Of a DNA stretch of 64,000 nucleotides, positions 28,342 to 38,255 are shown one piece after another. Position numbers and translations under genes: made by a program. The number at the start of each line of letters is the position of its first letter. Position 1 is the first letter of the stretch. The notes below the pieces were generated by a model. The model did not search any database. It was not told the origin of the DNA and saw nothing but the letters and a program-made list of their open reading frames with translations. Origin of the DNA: Opitutia bacterium. Its GTDB lineage: Bacteria; Verrucomicrobiota; Verrucomicrobiia; Opitutales; Opitutaceae. Location: contig CANJIU010000013.1 of NCBI GenBank assembly GCA_947474365.1, forward strand, positions 1 to 64,000. The letters are read 5' to 3'.

Positions 28342-30428
28342 TTTGAGTCGAAGCGATATTCGCCGTTCCAGTCCGGCGGCGGGGCCGCGGCGAAACGCTG
28401 CGCGCGAGCGGCCTGCTGTTGGAAAAATTCCGCCAACAGCGACGGCTCCCGCGCGAGTTCCGCATAGTATGCGGCCGCAATGGAAAAACGTCCGGCCGTC
28501 CACGCGGCCAGGGCGCGATCGGCTGCCGCGAGCCACATCGGCGGATCCTCGGGCGTGCGGCCAAGCGGCACGAAAAGGCCGACGGCCTCGCGGCGGCCCT
28601 TGAGGCCGAAGCGTCCCAGCGCCACACAGCGATGGGTATCGACGATCAGATCGCGCACCCTCTCGCTGACGAGCACGGTGGTGTCGAGCTGGCGGTTGGC
28701 AGATTCGAGGCGGGCGGCGACGTTGACCACGTCGCCGAGGACCGTGAACTCCATCCGCTGCGCATGGCCGACGTTCCCCACCATGGCGACGCCGTGGTGG
28801 AGACCGATGCCGATCGCCATCGGCGTGCGGTCCGGCCTTCCGGCCCAGCCGGCGTTGAGCCGCGTCACCGCCGCCTGCATCGCCAGCGCCGCATCGACGG
28901 CGCGCGCCGTGTCGATCGCGGCACCGGCCGAGCGGGTGTCGCCCCAGACCGTGAGCACTGCGTCGCCGATGAACTTCTGCAGAGTGCCGCCCTCGGCGAG
29001 CACGCACGTGACGATGGCGCCAAAGTATTCGTTGAGCTGGGCGACGAACGCCTCCGGTTCCGCCTTCTCCACCCACGAGGTGAAGCCGCGCAGGTCGGCG
29101 AACAACACCGTAACCGGGCGCCGGCTTCCCCGCAGAGCCTCGCTGAACTCCTCGGGCTGGTCGGCAATGATCTGCGCGACCTCCTCCGAAACATAACGAC
29201 TGAGGACGCCGCGCAACCGGCGGCGGGCGCGCTGCTCCAGCACGAAACGTACGCCGACGCCGCCTCCACCCGCCACGAGCCACACCCCCAATGGCGCCAC
29301 CAGCGGGAGCACGATGCCGGCCCCGGCAAATAGGCCCAGCGCGAGACCGATCCAGGCCATCGCGCCGCCGACCACGACCGCCAGCTGACGCGACACGCGC
29401 TGCGACGTCCAAGCCACGGCGATACTGATCAGGGCCAGGCCCCACCCGCACACCGTCGACTCGGCGGGGGTAAACGGCCGGAGCGCACCCCGGCCCAGCA
29501 GGGTCTCGAACATCTGCGCCTGGACCTCGACCCCGTCCATGCTGCCATCCACGGGAGTGGGAAACCGATCCTTAAATTGAACTTCCGAGAGCATCCCGAC
29601 CCAGACCACCCGGTCGCGGAAGATCTCGCCGGAGCGCAGCCGCGGCCCACGCCACTGGTCTTCGATAAAGAGATCCTCGATCGGCAGCGCGGGGACGGTT
29701 CCAGACGGCCCGATGAAATCGATATAGCCGGAGCGTGGCGCGGATTTTACTTCGGGCCGGACCGCACGGAGGACGGCAAACGCCAACGAGGGCAGCGCCC
29801 GGCCTCCGGGCGTGGCCGGTCGGTTCATGAATTCCGCCTGCTGCATCGAGGTCGTCAGGGTGCGCAGCACCCCATCGACGTCCGGAAACACGTTGGCGTA
29901 TCCCACCCGATTGGCTGCCCCGACCAGCAACGCGGCGCGCGGCTCCTGATGCGTAACCGTGCCGCGCGCCAGATCTGCCTGGAGCAGGGACGCGAACACG
30001 ACCGGCGTCCCCGGCTCAGCAAGCGCCCGGGCGAACTCCGCGTCACCCGCATTTTCCGCGTCGAACACAAAGTCGAACACGATCGCCCGCGCTCCGCACG
30101 CGCGCAGCCGGCGCACCACGGCGCCGAACACCTTGCGATTCCACGGCCACGAAGCGGTCATCGCCGCGAGCGGATCCTGCGTCATCAGCTTCGGGCCCCA
30201 ATCCGCCATGGTCAGCGTGGAATCCGCCACACCCACGATGACGGACGCCGGCACCGGCCGCTCTCCGGTTCGCAGCAGGCTCCGCGCCTGAAAACGGAGA
30301 TCGATCGAGAGGCTCTCCGCGCTCGCAATCCAGCCCCAGCTGGGCGAAAGCGCCGCGGCGCCGGCCAGCGCGATCGCCGCCACCAGCCAGAGCAGCTGGC
30401 GGTTGCGCGGATTGGAACGAGAGGCCAT
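28338..30428 (-). CDS. CHASE2 domain adenylate cyclase, second copy
   Basis: A 696-residue membrane protein from ATG 30428. An N-terminal helix (LLWLVAAIALAGAAALS) leads to a CHASE2 sensor (about residues 35-320, with ARAIVFDFVFDAENAGD and IEDLFIEDQW), then three transmembrane helices, then a class III cyclase domain: metal aspartates in VLFADLRGFTSW and KFIGDAVLTVWG, transition-state Asn/Arg in GDVVNVAARLES. The same K and T substrate positions as in the first copy favour cAMP. It is the first gene of a three-gene operon with FecR and barrel genes, each start touching the preceding stop. It is not a close copy of the 14493 gene but shares its architecture. Confidence 0.9.
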   Translation of the reverse strand: MASRSNPRNRQLLWLVAAIALAGAAALSPSWGWIASAESLSIDLRFQARSLLRTGERPVPASVIVGVADSTLTMADWGPKLMTQDPLAAMTASWPWNRKVFGAVVRRLRACGARAIVFDFVFDAENAGDAEFARALAEPGTPVVFASLLQADLARGTVTHQEPRAALLVGAANRVGYANVFPDVDGVLRTLTTSMQQAEFMNRPATPGGRALPSLAFAVLRAVRPEVKSAPRSGYIDFIGPSGTVPALPIEDLFIEDQWRGPRLRSGEIFRDRVVWVGMLSEVQFKDRFPTPVDGSMDGVEVQAQMFETLLGRGALRPFTPAESTVCGWGLALISIAVAWTSQRVSRQLAVVVGGAMAWIGLALGLFAGAGIVLPLVAPLGVWLVAGGGGVGVRFVLEQRARRRLRGVLSRYVSEEVAQIIADQPEEFSEALRGSRRPVTVLFADLRGFTSWVEKAEPEAFVAQLNEYFGAIVTCVLAEGGTLQKFIGDAVLTVWGDTRSAGAAIDTARAVDAALAMQAAVTRLNAGWAGRPDRTPMAIGIGLHHGVAMVGNVGHAQRMEFTVLGDVVNVAARLESANRQLDTTVLVSERVRDLIVDTHRCVALGRFGLKGRREAVGLFVPLGRTPEDPPMWLAAADRALAAWTAGRFSIAAAYYAELAREPSLLAEFFQQQAARAQRFAAAPPPDWNGEYRFDSK

Positions 30429-30446
30429 GGCCAAATAATTATCGGC

Positions 30447-31481
30447 TCAATTCGGCGCGGCCCAACGCAACTCCGCCGTGAAGTGCCCCGCCTGCTCGGC
30501 GCCTTGAAATGTCAGGTGGGGATCGAGCGCGGCGAGCGCACGCACGATGCGCAGGCCCAGGCCCGTTCCCGGCGCGGCCGCCGGCGCCTGCCCGGAAACA
30601 GCGTTGCTCACACGAATGTAGGCACGTCCCGCCTCCCGCGCCACCGTCACCTGAATCGCACCTTTGCCGTGTCGCAGCGCGTTCGTCAGCAGCGTGTGCA
30701 ACATCTGCCGCAGATAACGCGGATCGGCCGACACGACGACATCGTCCGCCATCGTGACCTTCAGTTGCCGGGCGCTTTCCCGGGCGAGGAGCTCGTAGGT
30801 TTCGATCATCTCGCGCACGAGCGCGGACAGAGAGAGCGACTCGCTCCGCAGTGTGAGCCGGCGTTGCTCCGCCGTCGCAAGCAGAAGGCATTGGTCGACG
30901 TAGTCGGAGAGCCGGCTCAGTTCATCCTGCAACGACTCGGCCAGCGCCGGCTCGATGTGGCCGGCGGCTTCCTCAACCTGCAGCCGGAGCAACGTGAGCG
31001 GCGTCCGGAGCTCGTGCGCCACCTGCGCCGAGAATTCCGTCAACTGGCGAAAGCTGCCGTCCAACCGGCCGAGCAGCGCGTTGAGATTTTCTTCGATGCC
31101 CCGGAACTCGACGTCCGCGTCGCGCAACCGCACCCGCTGGTCCAGGCTGCGCGCCCCGATGGCCTGCAGCTGACCGTTCAAATCCTGCACCGGCGCGAGG
31201 GCTCGGCGTGCCAGCAGGAAACCGAGGCCGAGCGCGAGCACCGCGACCGGCAACGCGTAGAAAAAAGACAGTCGCGAGAGCTCGCCCACGATGTCGTCGA
31301 TCTCCGGATCGGAATAATTGCCGTGCAACACAAACCCGGGCTGTCCCGGATGCGACCGCTCCCATTTTTCGGTTTGCAGCTCGTGGATGAGATGCAGCCG
31401 CGTGATGCCCACAAAGACCACCAGCACCGCCATCACGCTGAGGGCAAACCACAGCGCCACCCGCCAGCGAAGCGAGATCAT
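30447..31481 (-). CDS. Two-component sensor histidine kinase
   Basis: A 344-residue membrane kinase from ATG 31481. Transmembrane helices lie at about residues 8-27 and 74-93, enclosing a short periplasmic sensor of about 45 residues. A HAMP-like linker follows, then the H-box FSAQVAHELRTPLT with His157, an N-box in TNALRHGKG, and the G2 box GTGLGLRIV. It phosphorylates the adjacent response regulator, whose stop overlaps this start (ATGA at 31478-31481). Layout and small sensor resemble the CusS/heavy-metal sensor type, but no metal ligands stand out, so the signal is unknown. The reading frame is open to 31622, but that lies inside the regulator gene. Confidence 0.93.
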   Translation of the reverse strand: MISLRWRVALWFALSVMAVLVVFVGITRLHLIHELQTEKWERSHPGQPGFVLHGNYSDPEIDDIVGELSRLSFFYALPVAVLALGLGFLLARRALAPVQDLNGQLQAIGARSLDQRVRLRDADVEFRGIEENLNALLGRLDGSFRQLTEFSAQVAHELRTPLTLLRLQVEEAAGHIEPALAESLQDELSRLSDYVDQCLLLATAEQRRLTLRSESLSLSALVREMIETYELLARESARQLKVTMADDVVVSADPRYLRQMLHTLLTNALRHGKGAIQVTVAREAGRAYIRVSNAVSGQAPAAAPGTGLGLRIVRALAALDPHLTFQGAEQAGHFTAELRWAAPN

Positions 31482-32155
31482 ACGCCCGGCTCCTTGATGA
31501 CAAACCCCACGCCGCGCACGGTGTGGATGAGCGGCACCCAGCCGGGCCGGTCGATTTTTTCCCGGAGGTAGTTCACGTAGACGTTCACCACATTCGTCCC
31601 CGAATCGAAGTGCTGATCCCACACATGCTCGACGATCGCCGTCTTGCTCACGGGTTTGGGCGCCGCGATCATCAGCATCTCAAGCAGCGCGAATTCACGG
31701 TTGGTGAGCGCAATTTGTTCCCCGCGGCGGTGCGCCGTGCGAGAGGGCAAATCCAGCTCAAGGTCCGCGATCCGCAGCCGGTCCACGGGATCAGCCCGTT
31801 GTCGCCGCAGCACCGCCCGCAGGCGCGCCAGCAGTTCGCTCATCGAAAACGGTTTTGCCAGATAGTCGTCGGCCCCGGCATCCAGGCCACGGATCCGATC
31901 CTCCAGTTCATGCCGCGCGGTCAGCAGAATCACCGGCGTCCCTTTTCCTTTGTGCCGGAGCTGGCGGACCACGCTAATCCCATCCGTGCCGGGCAACATA
32001 ACGTCGAGCACCATCGCGTCGTAAGGATTCGCATCCGCCAGCCAGAGCGCCTCGTTGCCATCGCCGGCCACATCCACGGCGTAACCCGCCTCAGCGAGCC
32101 CGCGACGGATGTGTTCGGCCACCTTCACTTCGTCTTCCGCGATCAAAATCCGCAT
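31478..32155 (-). CDS. OmpR-family response regulator
   Basis: A 225-residue regulator from ATG 32155. The receiver domain has the acidic pocket AEDE (residues 6-9), phosphoacceptor Asp51 in VLDVMLPG, and Lys101 in DDYLAKPF. The C-terminal winged helix (ALTNREFALLEMLM, VEHVWDQHFDSGTNVVNVYVNYLREKI) binds DNA. It is translationally coupled to the downstream kinase gene. CusR-like regulators share this sequence style. The frame is open to 32245, but the extra 30 residues precede the conserved receiver start MRILIAEDE. Confidence 0.94.
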   Translation of the reverse strand: MRILIAEDEVKVAEHIRRGLAEAGYAVDVAGDGNEALWLADANPYDAMVLDVMLPGTDGISVVRQLRHKGKGTPVILLTARHELEDRIRGLDAGADDYLAKPFSMSELLARLRAVLRRQRADPVDRLRIADLELDLPSRTAHRRGEQIALTNREFALLEMLMIAAPKPVSKTAIVEHVWDQHFDSGTNVVNVYVNYLREKIDRPGWVPLIHTVRGVGFVIKEPGV

Positions 32156-32259
32156 GCCTGCCAATAAACAGGTCGGCGGCCGCGACGCGAGCCGTTCGAC
32201 CGCCGCGGCACCGATGTTGATCGAGGTCTCCGCCGGAAGCTCCATGGCACTATGAGGAA

Positions 32260-33909
32260 TCAGGGCGCTTCGTACACTTCCACCAGCGCCGTGCCGCCGG
32301 TGCCATTCTTGCCCGCGACCCGCGCCGAATAGGCTCCGGGCGGCAGAGTCACGACGAGGACGGCGTCACGCGACGTCGGATCCGCGAGCGCAAACGCCCC
32401 GACCGCGCTCATCGCGTTGGAAAGGGACGCACCGCCACCCCAGTCGTCGTTGGCCCCGATCTGTTGCCCGAGGTCGTTGTTGAACAGCACGAGACCGGGG
32501 TCCGCCATGACACCGCCCAGGCCAAACGCCGTCCCGAGCGTCGGGCCGACGGCGCGCACGAGCACGCGACACGGTGCTGTACCGCCGATTACAAATCCCA
32601 CCGCGAGGGTCGCGCCCGGATCGATCTGCGCGAGCGTCGAAAGGTTCATCAGCCGGGGCGCCGAGATCGGTCGCGGCGAGACCGTGGCATCGTAGATCTC
32701 CGCGATGACCAGGCCGCTCGAATTTCCCGCACCCACCACCTGCACCGTATAGCCGCCGGTCGCGAGCCCCGGTGTCGGCGGCACATAGGCGCAATCGAGG
32801 CTTGTGTCTGGCAGGGCAAACGCGCCCACCGCCGCAAAGGCGGACCGGCAGACCGCGGTGCCACCCCAATTGTCGTTGACGGCAATCGGCGTCGCGACGC
32901 CCTGCGCGTTCACGGTCATCACCGGATCGGCCAACACGCCGCCGATCCCAAACGCAGTGCCAAGTGTCGGTCCCACCGCGCGAATCACCAGCGGCATCGC
33001 ACCCGGCAAATCGGTCCCGCCGATGTAGGCTCCCATCGTGAGAACCTTCGCACCCGCACCCGCGTTGGTCAGGATCGAGAGGTTCACGAGCCGGCCAGAA
33101 TCAGTGGTCGGCCCAACCGGGGGGCTGTTGACGGTGAGTTGCGCCACACCGCTGGTGACACTTCCGGCGGAATTGCTCGCAACAACTGCATAGGCGCCCG
33201 CGTCCGCGATGGTCACCGCCGCCAGCGTGTAACTCGCGTTGGTCGCGCCGGCGATGGCGCCTCCATCCTTCATCCACTGAAATCCCGGCGCGGGTGTTCC
33301 GGTCGCAACCGCGGTAAATGTCACGCTACCTCCGACCACGATTGTCTGTGCCGACGGCGGAGTGGTGAACACCGGCGCGACGGCGGCTGCCGCGCCCGCG
33401 ACGACGATCGTGTAGGGATAAATCGGCGAGCCGTTACCCTTGCGATTGGCGTTTTCCCAGCCCTGCAGGGTGACAAGGTAGGTGCCGCCGGCGGTCGGCG
33501 TGCCCGTCAGGGCGAGATTGGGAATATTGAGCGATCCAGGCGCAGTGAGTCCGGAGAAATTCAGTCCCGGCGGAATCGATCCACCCACGACCCACGAACC
33601 GGGCTGGCCGACGCCCGGGCCGTTGATCCCAAATCCAATTCCCGGGATCGGCACGCCCACGGTCACGTTGAGCGGACTGGGCTTGCTCGTCACGAGCGTC
33701 GTGGCGCCCGCAAGCGCGTGCACCGTACCCATCGCACCGAGCCCGACCGTGGCAGCGCGCAGCATCGCGCCAAGCGGTGCGTTGGAAAAGCGATCCACCG
33801 CCGCGGTGAACACCCGGACAACCGGAGTGCGCTGCATGACGCCGAGGAGGACGGCCAGAGGGAAGTTGAGCCGCGCGAGGCGGAACGTGAGAGCAAGACA
33901 GGTATGCAT
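32260..33909 (-). CDS. Ig-like surface protein with tandem C-terminal domains, second copy
   Basis: A 549-residue protein. The N-terminus has a long basic lead and an atypical hydrophobic stretch (TVGLGAMGTVHALAGATTLV). Next come a putative Ig-like module (IPPGLNFSGLTAPGSL, TGTPTAGGTYLVTLQGWEN) and a clear Ig domain (FQWMKDGGAIAGATNASYTL, DAGAYAVVASNSAGSV). The C-terminus is two copies of the roughly 130-residue domain that also ends the 20635 gene: VNLSILTN, VIRAVGPTLG and NDNWGG, then MNLSTLAQ, VRAVGPTLG and NDDWGG. It ends VEVYEAP. Probably exported and cell-surface or extracellular. It is 104 bp upstream of the response regulator on the same strand. Confidence 0.8.
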   Translation of the reverse strand: MHTCLALTFRLARLNFPLAVLLGVMQRTPVVRVFTAAVDRFSNAPLGAMLRAATVGLGAMGTVHALAGATTLVTSKPSPLNVTVGVPIPGIGFGINGPGVGQPGSWVVGGSIPPGLNFSGLTAPGSLNIPNLALTGTPTAGGTYLVTLQGWENANRKGNGSPIYPYTIVVAGAAAAVAPVFTTPPSAQTIVVGGSVTFTAVATGTPAPGFQWMKDGGAIAGATNASYTLAAVTIADAGAYAVVASNSAGSVTSGVAQLTVNSPPVGPTTDSGRLVNLSILTNAGAGAKVLTMGAYIGGTDLPGAMPLVIRAVGPTLGTAFGIGGVLADPVMTVNAQGVATPIAVNDNWGGTAVCRSAFAAVGAFALPDTSLDCAYVPPTPGLATGGYTVQVVGAGNSSGLVIAEIYDATVSPRPISAPRLMNLSTLAQIDPGATLAVGFVIGGTAPCRVLVRAVGPTLGTAFGLGGVMADPGLVLFNNDLGQQIGANDDWGGGASLSNAMSAVGAFALADPTSRDAVLVVTLPPGAYSARVAGKNGTGGTALVEVYEAP

Positions 33910-33943
33910 TTTAAAGTAATGGATCCGACCGCCGGACGGCGGT

Positions 33944-34690
33944 TCAGCGTTCGTGACCGTCCCGGTGTTTTCGCTTTTCCTTTTCGCGCTTGGGCTCGCC
34001 GCCTTCGTTTTTGCCCAACTCGATCGTCAGCCCCGTGAGCGGCACCCGAACCTTCGCTCCCGCTGCATCGTGGTTGGACAGCAAACCGCCAATCCAGGCC
34101 GAGACTCCGATCACACAGGCGACCGCCCATCCGGGATGCGCAGAGGAGATCGCCTCGTTCGGCAGACCGACCTTCCGTCCGGAGACCATCGCGGCGGCAA
34201 TGTTTTCGCGGTGCTGCACCGTGTGCCACGCGAGCCCGGCCAGATGCAGGCCGATCAGCGACAACAGCGCGTAGCCAAGGAATCCATGGACGTCTTCCCA
34301 CGGCTCGCGACCAGCGACCAGTCCGGTCGCCAGGAGCAACGGCACGGTCAGAAACATCGCCAGCGCCGCGAGGGCTGATCCGGGGTTGTGGCCGACGTAA
34401 CGCCTGGCGCCGCCTTCGAAGAGACCGCGAGCATAGGCGATAATTTGCGATGGCCGGACCGGCATCCGGGAAAACCGTGCATACTTTGAACCGACGAAAC
34501 CCAACACCAGCCGCAGGAGCAGCATGAACCCGGCAATAATCCCGAGGAGCATGTGCCACGAAAAGAGGCGGCTGTGCTCGTCGGCCAGCAGCGCTAAACC
34601 CAGCGCCCCCGTCAAGGAGCCGGCAAACATCCAATGAAAAATCCGAAGCGTGTAGTCATAGACGAGGACGGATTTGGTCGCGGGTTGCAT
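33944..34690 (-). CDS. Cytochrome b561-type membrane cytochrome b
   Basis: A 248-residue membrane protein with four predicted helices. Heme-ligand histidines are suggested by RIFHWMFAGS, SWHMLLGII, DVHGFLGYALL and GLHLAGLAWH. This matches the cytochrome b561 / Ni-Fe hydrogenase b-type cytochrome family, which carries electrons between quinone and periplasmic partners. The C-terminal tail is highly charged (EKEKRKHRDGHER). No partner dehydrogenase or cytochrome c gene is adjacent. It is divergent from glpF, and the 247-bp gap between them holds a perfect 9-bp inverted repeat. Confidence 0.87.
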   Translation of the reverse strand: MQPATKSVLVYDYTLRIFHWMFAGSLTGALGLALLADEHSRLFSWHMLLGIIAGFMLLLRLVLGFVGSKYARFSRMPVRPSQIIAYARGLFEGGARRYVGHNPGSALAALAMFLTVPLLLATGLVAGREPWEDVHGFLGYALLSLIGLHLAGLAWHTVQHRENIAAAMVSGRKVGLPNEAISSAHPGWAVACVIGVSAWIGGLLSNHDAAGAKVRVPLTGLTIELGKNEGGEPKREKEKRKHRDGHER

Positions 34691-34717
34691 GCTGGACCAA
34701 TCTTACCGCGGCCTACG

Positions 34718-34753
34718 TTAGAAAACGGTCCGATCGGTGTTAGAGTTTTCTAA
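34718..34753. promoter_or_regulatory. Inverted repeat in the cytochrome b-glpF divergent region
   Basis: TTAGAAAAC at 34718-34726 and its exact reverse complement GTTTTCTAA at 34745-34753 are separated by 18 bp. It sits between divergent start codons in an otherwise GC-rich region, so it may be an operator or promoter-proximal site. Neither promoter could be placed with confidence. Confidence 0.35.
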
Positions 34754-34937
34754 TTATTCCCCTCGCGGCACGGGCGGCGCCGCGCCGGCCAAGTTCCGGA
34801 CTCGCGCTGCGGCACGGATTCGAAACGGAAACAATTCCCGCACGGCTCGTCCAATTGGGAACTGGATCTTTTACCGGGGATTGATTGCCTCGGGTTTCCC
34901 CGGTCCGCGTTTACGTTTCGTATCAACCCCAACCCCT

Positions 34938-35663
34938 ATGACCCCGTTTCTCGCCGAACTCGTCGGCACCACGATCCTCATCACGCTCGGCAATGGTGTC
35001 GTCGCCAATGTCGTTCTCAACAAAACCAAGGGCAACGCCAGCGGCTGGATCGTCATCACCACGGGATGGGCGATGGCCGTGACGATCGGAGTCTACGCGT
35101 CCAACGCCGCCAGCGGCGCGCACCTGAATCCCGCCGTCACAATCGGACTCGCGGCCATCGGCAAATTTTCCTGGTCGCAGGTGCCGGCCTACCTCGCCGC
35201 GCAGATGCTCGGCGCGATTTTCGGCAGCGTGCTGGTGTGGCTCGCCTACCTGCCGCATTGGGCGGAGACCGCGGACCAAGGCGGCAAGCTCGGCGTCTTC
35301 GCCACCGCTCCGGCCATCCGGCACACCGTCGGCAACCTCCTCACCGAGATTATCGGCACCGCGATGCTCGTCGGCGGCGTGCTCGCGATCGCCCGGCCCG
35401 AAAATCTCGTGCCGAACACGGGCTTCGACAAAGGCTTCGCGCCCTTCCTCGTCGGCCTGCTCGTCTGGTCCATCGGCCTCTCCCTCGGCGGCCCGACCGG
35501 CTACGCCATCAACCCCGCCCGCGACCTCGGACCGCGGATCGCCCACGCCCTCCTCCCGATCCCCGGCAAGGGCGGCAGTGACTGGGGCTACGCCTGGATC
35601 CCCGTCGTCGGCCCGGTGATTGGCGGCGTGCTCGGTGCGATGTGCTTCAAGTGCTGCTCGTAG
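34938..35663 (+). CDS. glpF: Glycerol uptake facilitator (aquaporin family)
   Basis: A 241-residue channel from ATG 34938. Both pore loops carry NPA: SGAHLNPAVTIGL (NPA at 64-66) and GYAINPARDLGPR (NPA near 192). The NPARD form with Asp is typical of glycerol facilitators rather than water-only channels. Six membrane helices are evident. It imports glycerol, which the kinase encoded 183 bp downstream phosphorylates. An upstream open extension to 34737 is not protein-like. The gap to glpK is largely a family A palindrome. Confidence 0.93.
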   Translation: MTPFLAELVGTTILITLGNGVVANVVLNKTKGNASGWIVITTGWAMAVTIGVYASNAASGAHLNPAVTIGLAAIGKFSWSQVPAYLAAQMLGAIFGSVLVWLAYLPHWAETADQGGKLGVFATAPAIRHTVGNLLTEIIGTAMLVGGVLAIARPENLVPNTGFDKGFAPFLVGLLVWSIGLSLGGPTGYAINPARDLGPRIAHALLPIPGKGGSDWGYAWIPVVGPVIGGVLGAMCFKCCS

Positions 35664-35674
35664 CCGGAGAAATT

Positions 35675-35800
35675 CAGTTGAGAGTTGAGTGATGAGAGTT
35701 GAGAGCGAAACCGAAAGGTGAATCCCGTTTCCAAACGTGATGGGGCGCACTTTCGCTCCGACGATCGACCTCTCAACCCTCAACTCTCAGCTCTCAACTG
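35675..35800. repeat. Family A palindromic repeat, copy A2
   Basis: A 126-bp element whose ends CAGTTGAGAG (35675-35684) and CTCTCAACTG (35791-35800) are perfect inverted repeats. The arms continue as GTTGAGAG/CTCTCAAC iterations, so the element could form a long hairpin in RNA or DNA. It lies between glpF and glpK and contains no gene. It may affect glpF-glpK read-through. Confidence 0.85.
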
Positions 35801-35845
35801 CTTTTGGCCAAGCACTCGACCGAATCTTTCCGCCTCAAACACCCC

Positions 35846-37333
<1,488 letters not shown>

Positions 37334-37429
37334 GGCGGAGCGGTGCGGCTTGTTTTCCGCATCCCGACTGCCCTACCGTGCGGGAGATCGTATCGCTTCG
37401 CTCTCGTCTCCTCGCCACCCTTCCTTCCC

Positions 37430-38233
37430 GTGAATTTCCGCCTCATCCGTCTCCTCGCACCGATCTTGTTCTCGCTGTTCGCCGTCGCCGCGGGCGCACA
37501 GACCGCGTCACTCCCCGCGAAGGAAAAATTTCATCTCTTCCTCCTGATCGGACAGTCGAACATGGCGGGCCGCGGCATCGTGACACCGCAGGACCAGACG
37601 GCGCCGGCGCGCGTGGTGATGCTGAACAAGTCCGGCGAATGGGTGCCGGCCACCGATCCGATGCACTTCGACAAGACCGCGGCGGGCGTGGGACTCGGGC
37701 GGACGTTCGGGATCGAAATCGCCGCCGCCACTCCGGGCGTGACGATCGGACTGATTCCGTGCGCGGTCGGAGGCTCGCCAATCGACACGTGGAAACCGGG
37801 CGTGTTCTACGACGCGACCAAGAGCCACCCGTGGGACGATGCGATGCGCCGCGCCCACCTCGCGCTGCAGGCCGGAACGCTCAAGGGCATCCTGTGGCAT
37901 CAGGGGGAATCGGATTCGAAGGCCGACCTCGCGCCGACCTATGAGGGGAAATTGCACGACCTCATCGCGCGGCTGCGGACGGAATTTCAACTCCCGAAAG
38001 TGCCGTTCATCGCGGGCCAGATGGGAAACTTTCCCGCGGCCCCGTGGGACGAGTTCAGAACTCAGGTGGATCGCGTGCACCGGGAATTGCCGGCCAAGGT
38101 GAAGGGCACGGCGTTTGTCAGTTCGGAGGGGCTCAACCACAAGGGCGATAATCTGCACTTCGACGCCGACTCGTACCGCATTTTCGGGAAGCGCTACGCC
38201 GAGGCGTACCTCAAGCTTGTCCGCGGAAAATAA
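37430..38233 (+). CDS. Secreted sialate O-acetylesterase-like carbohydrate esterase (SGNH)
   Basis: About 267 residues from GTG 37430 with a signal peptide (LLAPILFSLFAVAAGAQ). FLLIGQSNMAGRG is the GQSNM block carrying the catalytic Ser; GILWHQGESD is the oxyanion-block motif; DNLHFDADSYRIFG supplies the catalytic Asp/His. This is the SASA/carbohydrate esterase 6-like family, which removes acetyl groups from polysaccharides or sialic acid. An alternative GTG at 37343 has a better purine-rich upstream sequence, but only 37430 puts the signal peptide at the N-terminus. The sulfatase gene starts 23 bp after its stop. Confidence 0.87.
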   Translation: MNFRLIRLLAPILFSLFAVAAGAQTASLPAKEKFHLFLLIGQSNMAGRGIVTPQDQTAPARVVMLNKSGEWVPATDPMHFDKTAAGVGLGRTFGIEIAAATPGVTIGLIPCAVGGSPIDTWKPGVFYDATKSHPWDDAMRRAHLALQAGTLKGILWHQGESDSKADLAPTYEGKLHDLIARLRTEFQLPKVPFIAGQMGNFPAAPWDEFRTQVDRVHRELPAKVKGTAFVSSEGLNHKGDNLHFDADSYRIFGKRYAEAYLKLVRGK

Positions 38234-38255
38234 GATCGGGCGACTCCCATTTCCC

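Noticed and set aside
29577..31571. 664-codon plus-strand open frame
   Set aside because: Antisense to the CHASE2 cyclase and histidine kinase genes, which have clear motifs; the frame itself is Arg/His/Gln-rich with none.
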